Shown here: in pieces, positions 61,264 through 64,000 of the stretch
Layout of the letters: each line of letters opens with the position of its first letter
Numbering within the stretch: the first letter of the stretch is position 1
DNA from: Paenibacillus durus
Lineage (GTDB): Bacteria > Bacillota > Bacilli > Paenibacillales > Paenibacillaceae
Length of the DNA stretch: 64,000 nucleotides
Reading direction: 5' to 3'
Assembly (NCBI RefSeq): GCF_000756615.1
Contig: NZ_CP009288.1
Location: forward strand, 2,232,001-2,296,000
The notes under the pieces: generated by a model
Databases searched by the model: none
What the model was told of the DNA's origin: nothing
What the model saw: only the letters and a program-made list of their open reading frames with translations
Position numbers and translations under genes: made by a program

Positions 61264-62454
61264 TTAAGCTCTTTTTTCCGTAAGAAAGTACAGAAAAGCT
61301 AGAATCGGCAGGATCATTCCTACCAGGGAGGTTAAGCTCCATCCGCCGTGAGCATAAGTCCAGCCGCCTAAAGACGAGCCAATCGCTCCGCCAACAAAGA
61401 AGATGGACATGAACAGTCCGTTTAGACGTCCTCTCGCTTCACTCCCCAATGTGTAAATCGCACGCTGTCCAAGCACAAGATTTCCCGATACAGCCATGTC
61501 CAGCGTGATAGCGGCAAGCACGAGCAGTCCTAAAACCGTTGTTGAATTGCCTTGAAAAAGGTATGCCAGCAAAAAGGACAAGGCAGCGATGATCATCGCC
61601 AGTCCGGTCAAAAATCGGGTCCAGCCTTTGTCCGCCAGTCTTCCGGCAATCGGCGCTGCTACTGCACCACCCACACCGGCTAAAGCAAACAATGCAATGC
61701 CTTGCTGGGACAATCCGAAATCATCCGCCAAGCGTAAAGGAGCCGTAGTCCAAAAGAGACTAAAGGCACCGAATAGGCAGGCTTGATAAATGCCCCGGCG
61801 GCGTAATACAGGGGTTTGTTTTAATAGAGCACCCAATGAAACGATTAATTCGCCATAATTCATCGTAGGTGAAGGCTTGCGCTCAGGAAGAATACGCGAC
61901 AACAGAAGCGACAAAAGAGCTATAATAACCGCCGACAATGCAAATACTGCGTGCCATCCCCAAAGGCTGGCTATAAAGCTTGCTACCGGCCGGGCTAACA
62001 TGATTCCGAGCAAAAGTCCGCTCATCACGTTCCCCACCACACGTCCGCGCTGCTCTTCAGACGATAAATAGGTAGCATAGGGTACCAGTATTTGGGCCAC
62101 CACAGATCCGAGTCCAATGAATAGGGACGCAGTGAGGAACAATATCGCATTAGGTGTGAATGTTGCCGCAATCAAAGCACATACAACAACAAGCAGCGAT
62201 AAGACCGCAAGACGCCGATTTTCAATAATGTCACTAAGCGGTACGATAAACAGCAGCCCTACGACATAACCGATTTGAGTTAAAGTGACAATTAGTCCTG
62301 CTGCGTCGGAAGAAAGACCCGTAGCGGCGCTGATCGGTCCGACCAGTGTTTGGGCATAATACAGATTGGCAACGATAAGGCCGCATGCAGCTGCTAACAG
62401 CAGCGTGATCCAACTCGAAATTCGTTTACCCTCCATTACTTGTTCTGTTTGCAT
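61264..62454 (-). CDS. DHA1-family (12-helix) MFS transporter
   Basis: A 396-residue exporter-type MFS protein. LLAAACGLIVANLYYAQTLVGPI opens helix 1, IVPLSDIIENRRLAVLSLL is motif A-like, and GRLNGLFMSIFFVGGAIGSSLGG is a C-terminal-half motif. It resembles efflux proteins for small metabolites or drugs. It is divergent from a TetR gene, with three operator copies between them. AGGAGGA precedes the ATG on the minus strand. Confidence 0.9.
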   Translation of the reverse strand: MQTEQVMEGKRISSWITLLLAAACGLIVANLYYAQTLVGPISAATGLSSDAAGLIVTLTQIGYVVGLLFIVPLSDIIENRRLAVLSLLVVVCALIAATFTPNAILFLTASLFIGLGSVVAQILVPYATYLSSEEQRGRVVGNVMSGLLLGIMLARPVASFIASLWGWHAVFALSAVIIALLSLLLSRILPERKPSPTMNYGELIVSLGALLKQTPVLRRRGIYQACLFGAFSLFWTTAPLRLADDFGLSQQGIALFALAGVGGAVAAPIAGRLADKGWTRFLTGLAMIIAALSFLLAYLFQGNSTTVLGLLVLAAITLDMAVSGNLVLGQRAIYTLGSEARGRLNGLFMSIFFVGGAIGSSLGGWTYAHGGWSLTSLVGMILPILAFLYFLTEKRA

Positions 62455-62478
62455 AATAATCCTCCTCGTAAAATAAAT

Positions 62479-62595
62479 ACTGAACGTATAGTTCGCTAAT
62501 TCATGTCTTTATAATATACTGAACGTACAGTTTTGTAAATAGTCAGTTTTTATTTTTTCTTTTTGCCGGATATTATGTATAATGAACGTATAGTT
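62479..62595. promoter_or_regulatory. Three-copy operator between divergent MFS and tetR genes
   Basis: (A/T)(C/A)TGAACGTA(T/C)AGTT occurs at 62479-62493, 62518-62532 and 62581-62595. The middle copy is a near-perfect dyad (ACTG...CAGT around ACGT). It lies in the 17-bp spacer of the MFS promoter, read on the minus strand as TTTACA (62539-62534) and TATTAT (62516-62511). The third copy overlaps the tetR -10 (TATAAT, 62578-62583). Repression of both genes by the TetR product is inferred. Confidence 0.7.
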
Positions 62596-62615
62596 TTCTA
62601 TTGGAGGGGATTTCC

Positions 62616-63194
62616 GTGAATGTCAAAAGAGGGCGCCCGCGTAATATTGAAACTGAAAAGTCCATTCTTGCAGCTTCCTATGACTTGTTGTTGGAGAGTG
62701 GCTTTGGAGCGGTCACTGTTGAGAAAATTGCTGAGCGTGCCGGGGTGAGTAAAGCCACTATTTATAAATGGTGGCCCAACAAGGCTGCTGTTGTTATGGA
62801 TGGCTTCCTTTCTGCTGCAGCAGAAAGACTGCCGCTGCCCGACACAGGCTCAGCATTCAATAATGTACTCATACACGCCACTAATTTAGCCCGATTCTTG
62901 ACAAGCCGGGAAGGTAAGATCATTACGGAGTTAATAGGTGAAGGGCAGTTCGATTCAGGGCTGGCAGAGGCATACCGGCTCAGATATTTCTATCCGCGCC
63001 GGCTTGAGGCGAGACAACTATTGGAACAGGGGGTTCAGCGGGGGGAATTGAAGGGAAATCTTGATATTGAGTTAAGCATTGACCTGATTTACGGGCCGAT
63101 TTTCTATAGATTGTTAGTAATCGGTGAGAAGCTGGACGATCCTTATGTGCAAAATATAGTAACCTCTGCGTTTGAAGGGATTAAATCAGACTGA
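62616..63194 (+). CDS. TetR-family regulator divergent from the MFS gene
   Basis: A 192-residue regulator. KRGRPRNIETEKSILAASYDLLLESGFGAVTVEKIAERAGVSKATIYKWWPNKAAVV is a textbook TetR helix-turn-helix. The C-terminal helical domain would bind the inducer. GTG 62616 follows GGAGGGG at seven bases; an in-frame TTG at 62601 overlaps that site. One operator copy covers its own promoter, so autoregulation is expected. Confidence 0.92.
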   Translation: MNVKRGRPRNIETEKSILAASYDLLLESGFGAVTVEKIAERAGVSKATIYKWWPNKAAVVMDGFLSAAAERLPLPDTGSAFNNVLIHATNLARFLTSREGKIITELIGEGQFDSGLAEAYRLRYFYPRRLEARQLLEQGVQRGELKGNLDIELSIDLIYGPIFYRLLVIGEKLDDPYVQNIVTSAFEGIKSD

Positions 63195-63261
63195 ATAATC
63201 AGCATGCATTTGCCAAATGACAACCTGATTGGATTCTGGGCAAATTCGCGCGGAATAAAAG

Positions 63262-63308
63262 AACGTCCCGGCTTCTGTGAATGAAGCCGGGACGTTTATT
63301 GTTTGTTC
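63262..63308 (+). terminator. Terminator of tetR
   Basis: AACGTCCCGGCTTC (63262-63275) pairs perfectly with GAAGCCGGGACGTT (63283-63296), followed by TTATTGTTTGTT. Confidence 0.93.
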
Positions 63309-63431
63309 TGTTCGTATAAGGTTTTTTGGACCCACGATAAATACATAATAATATACGGGAAAGTATAAGTCTATATTTTTTTCGATTCCTTCTATACTTA
63401 GGGGTGACTTTACAAAGAATAGAGGGATATG

Positions 63432-64000
63432 ATGTTCGTTAATCGTACGGAAGCGGAAGAAAGAATGGTTTTGGACCGGGCGGTGGCCCGGATTCGCCAA
63501 GCGCTGGAGGACTTGGACGGCCGAATTCGCGCGGCCCGGGATGAGATTATTGACGCCAAAAAATACGTGTGGGAGAACAGGGATCAGCTCGATCCGGCGG
63601 AAAGGGCGGCGAACGTCGTCGACATCTCGTTATCCATCGAACGGGGAGAAAGCGCGGTCGTCAAGCGGAGCAGACTTCAAAAGCTGGCCTTGGCTCCTTA
63701 TTTCGGCAGGGTCGATTTCGCGGCCAACGACCAGGACGAAGCTCAAGCCTATTACATCGGCGTTTTTTCCTTCGGCGAAGAAGCCGGTCAAGAGAATGCG
63801 ATCTACGATTGGCGTTCTCCGGTAGCGAGCCTTTTTTATGATTACAATGTAGGTCCGGCGCGCTATATCGCTCCCGAAGGTGACATAGATGGAGAGATAG
63901 GCTTAAAGAGGCAATATCGGATTCGGCAAGGCAAAATGGAGTATATGCTCGAAAGTGCGATGAACATTAACGACGATGTGCTGCAGAAGGAGCTGAGCCA
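63432..64000 (+). CDS. HelD-type UvrD/Rep-like helicase, 5' part (runs off the window)
   Basis: The reading frame is open from ATG 63432 to the window end (about 189 residues seen). The N-terminal coiled-coil-like stretch (RTEAEERMVLDRAVARIRQALEDLD) is followed by the HelD signature IYDWRSPVASLFYDYNVGPARYIAPEG and IGLKRQYRIRQGKMEYMLES. HelD proteins are ATP-driven remodelers that free stalled RNA polymerase. AGAGGG lies five bases before the second of two adjacent ATGs. The ATPase core would lie beyond the window. Confidence 0.88.
   Translation, partial: MFVNRTEAEERMVLDRAVARIRQALEDLDGRIRAARDEIIDAKKYVWENRDQLDPAERAANVVDISLSIERGESAVVKRSRLQKLALAPYFGRVDFAANDQDEAQAYYIGVFSFGEEAGQENAIYDWRSPVASLFYDYNVGPARYIAPEGDIDGEIGLKRQYRIRQGKMEYMLESAMNINDDVLQKELS

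Overview
The window looks like chromosome of a Paenibacillus-type, spore-former-lineage Firmicute. The base composition is moderate, Shine-Dalgarno sites are strong (AAGGAGG type), TTG and GTG starts are frequent, and proteins with copper-amine-oxidase-like stalk domains, YesM/AraC two-component pairs and many ABC sugar systems are present. I see no phage, insertion sequence or CRISPR array. Species assignment is inference.

Layout. 0.1-3.2 kb (minus strand): a flavodiiron protein behind a candidate FNR-type class II promoter, and sigma-54 (rpoN). 3.5-9.1 kb: a LevR-type sigma-54 activator and a mannose/fructose-family PTS (IIA-IIB-IIC-IID) behind a textbook -24/-12 promoter. 9.3-11.1 kb: a small kinase-like protein and a PfkB-type phosphofructokinase. 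11.5-14.8 kb: a UgpAEB-like glycerol-phosphate ABC importer behind Pho-box-like repeats. 15.0-19.7 kb: a hybrid sensor kinase (PAS, REC, Hpt) overlapping an HD-GYP response regulator. 20.1-23.8 kb: a WG-repeat protein, a lipoprotein, an NfrA-like oxidoreductase and a LysR regulator. 24.1-29.2 kb: three glycosyltransferases and a flippase-like protein. 29.4-31.1 kb: an ECF sigma factor, a ClpP paralogue and a small protein with an Sm-like pattern. 31.2-32.1 kb: a gene-free stretch of short tandem repeats that ends in a leader holding two near-identical 60-nt structured units. 32.1-34.5 kb: carboxy(nor)spermidine dehydrogenase and decarboxylase. 34.6-41.6 kb: a frameshifted RidA gene, two stalk-domain proteins, a deoxynucleoside kinase and an MFS/TetR efflux unit. 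41.6-42.5 kb: an orphan radical SAM protein.

42.9-56.8 kb is a fructan-utilisation locus: solute-binding protein, YesM-type histidine kinase, AraC-type regulator, lipoprotein GH32 enzyme, two permeases, fructokinase and a 1269-residue secreted GH32 enzyme with four apparent CBM66 modules. A methyl-accepting chemotaxis protein follows. 59.4-64 kb holds tRNA-Leu(CAG), an ArsR/old-yellow-enzyme pair that ends at a decayed tRNA 3' end, a divergent MFS/TetR pair with three operator copies, and the start of a HelD-type helicase.

Working together (inference): secreted and surface GH32 enzymes cut levan or inulin. Oligosaccharides enter by the ABC permeases, which need an ATPase encoded elsewhere, and are phosphorylated by fructokinase. 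Free hexose may enter by the sigma-54-controlled PTS and pass to the PfkB kinase. The strongest candidate for an undescribed element is the tandem structured leader in front of the spermidine genes.
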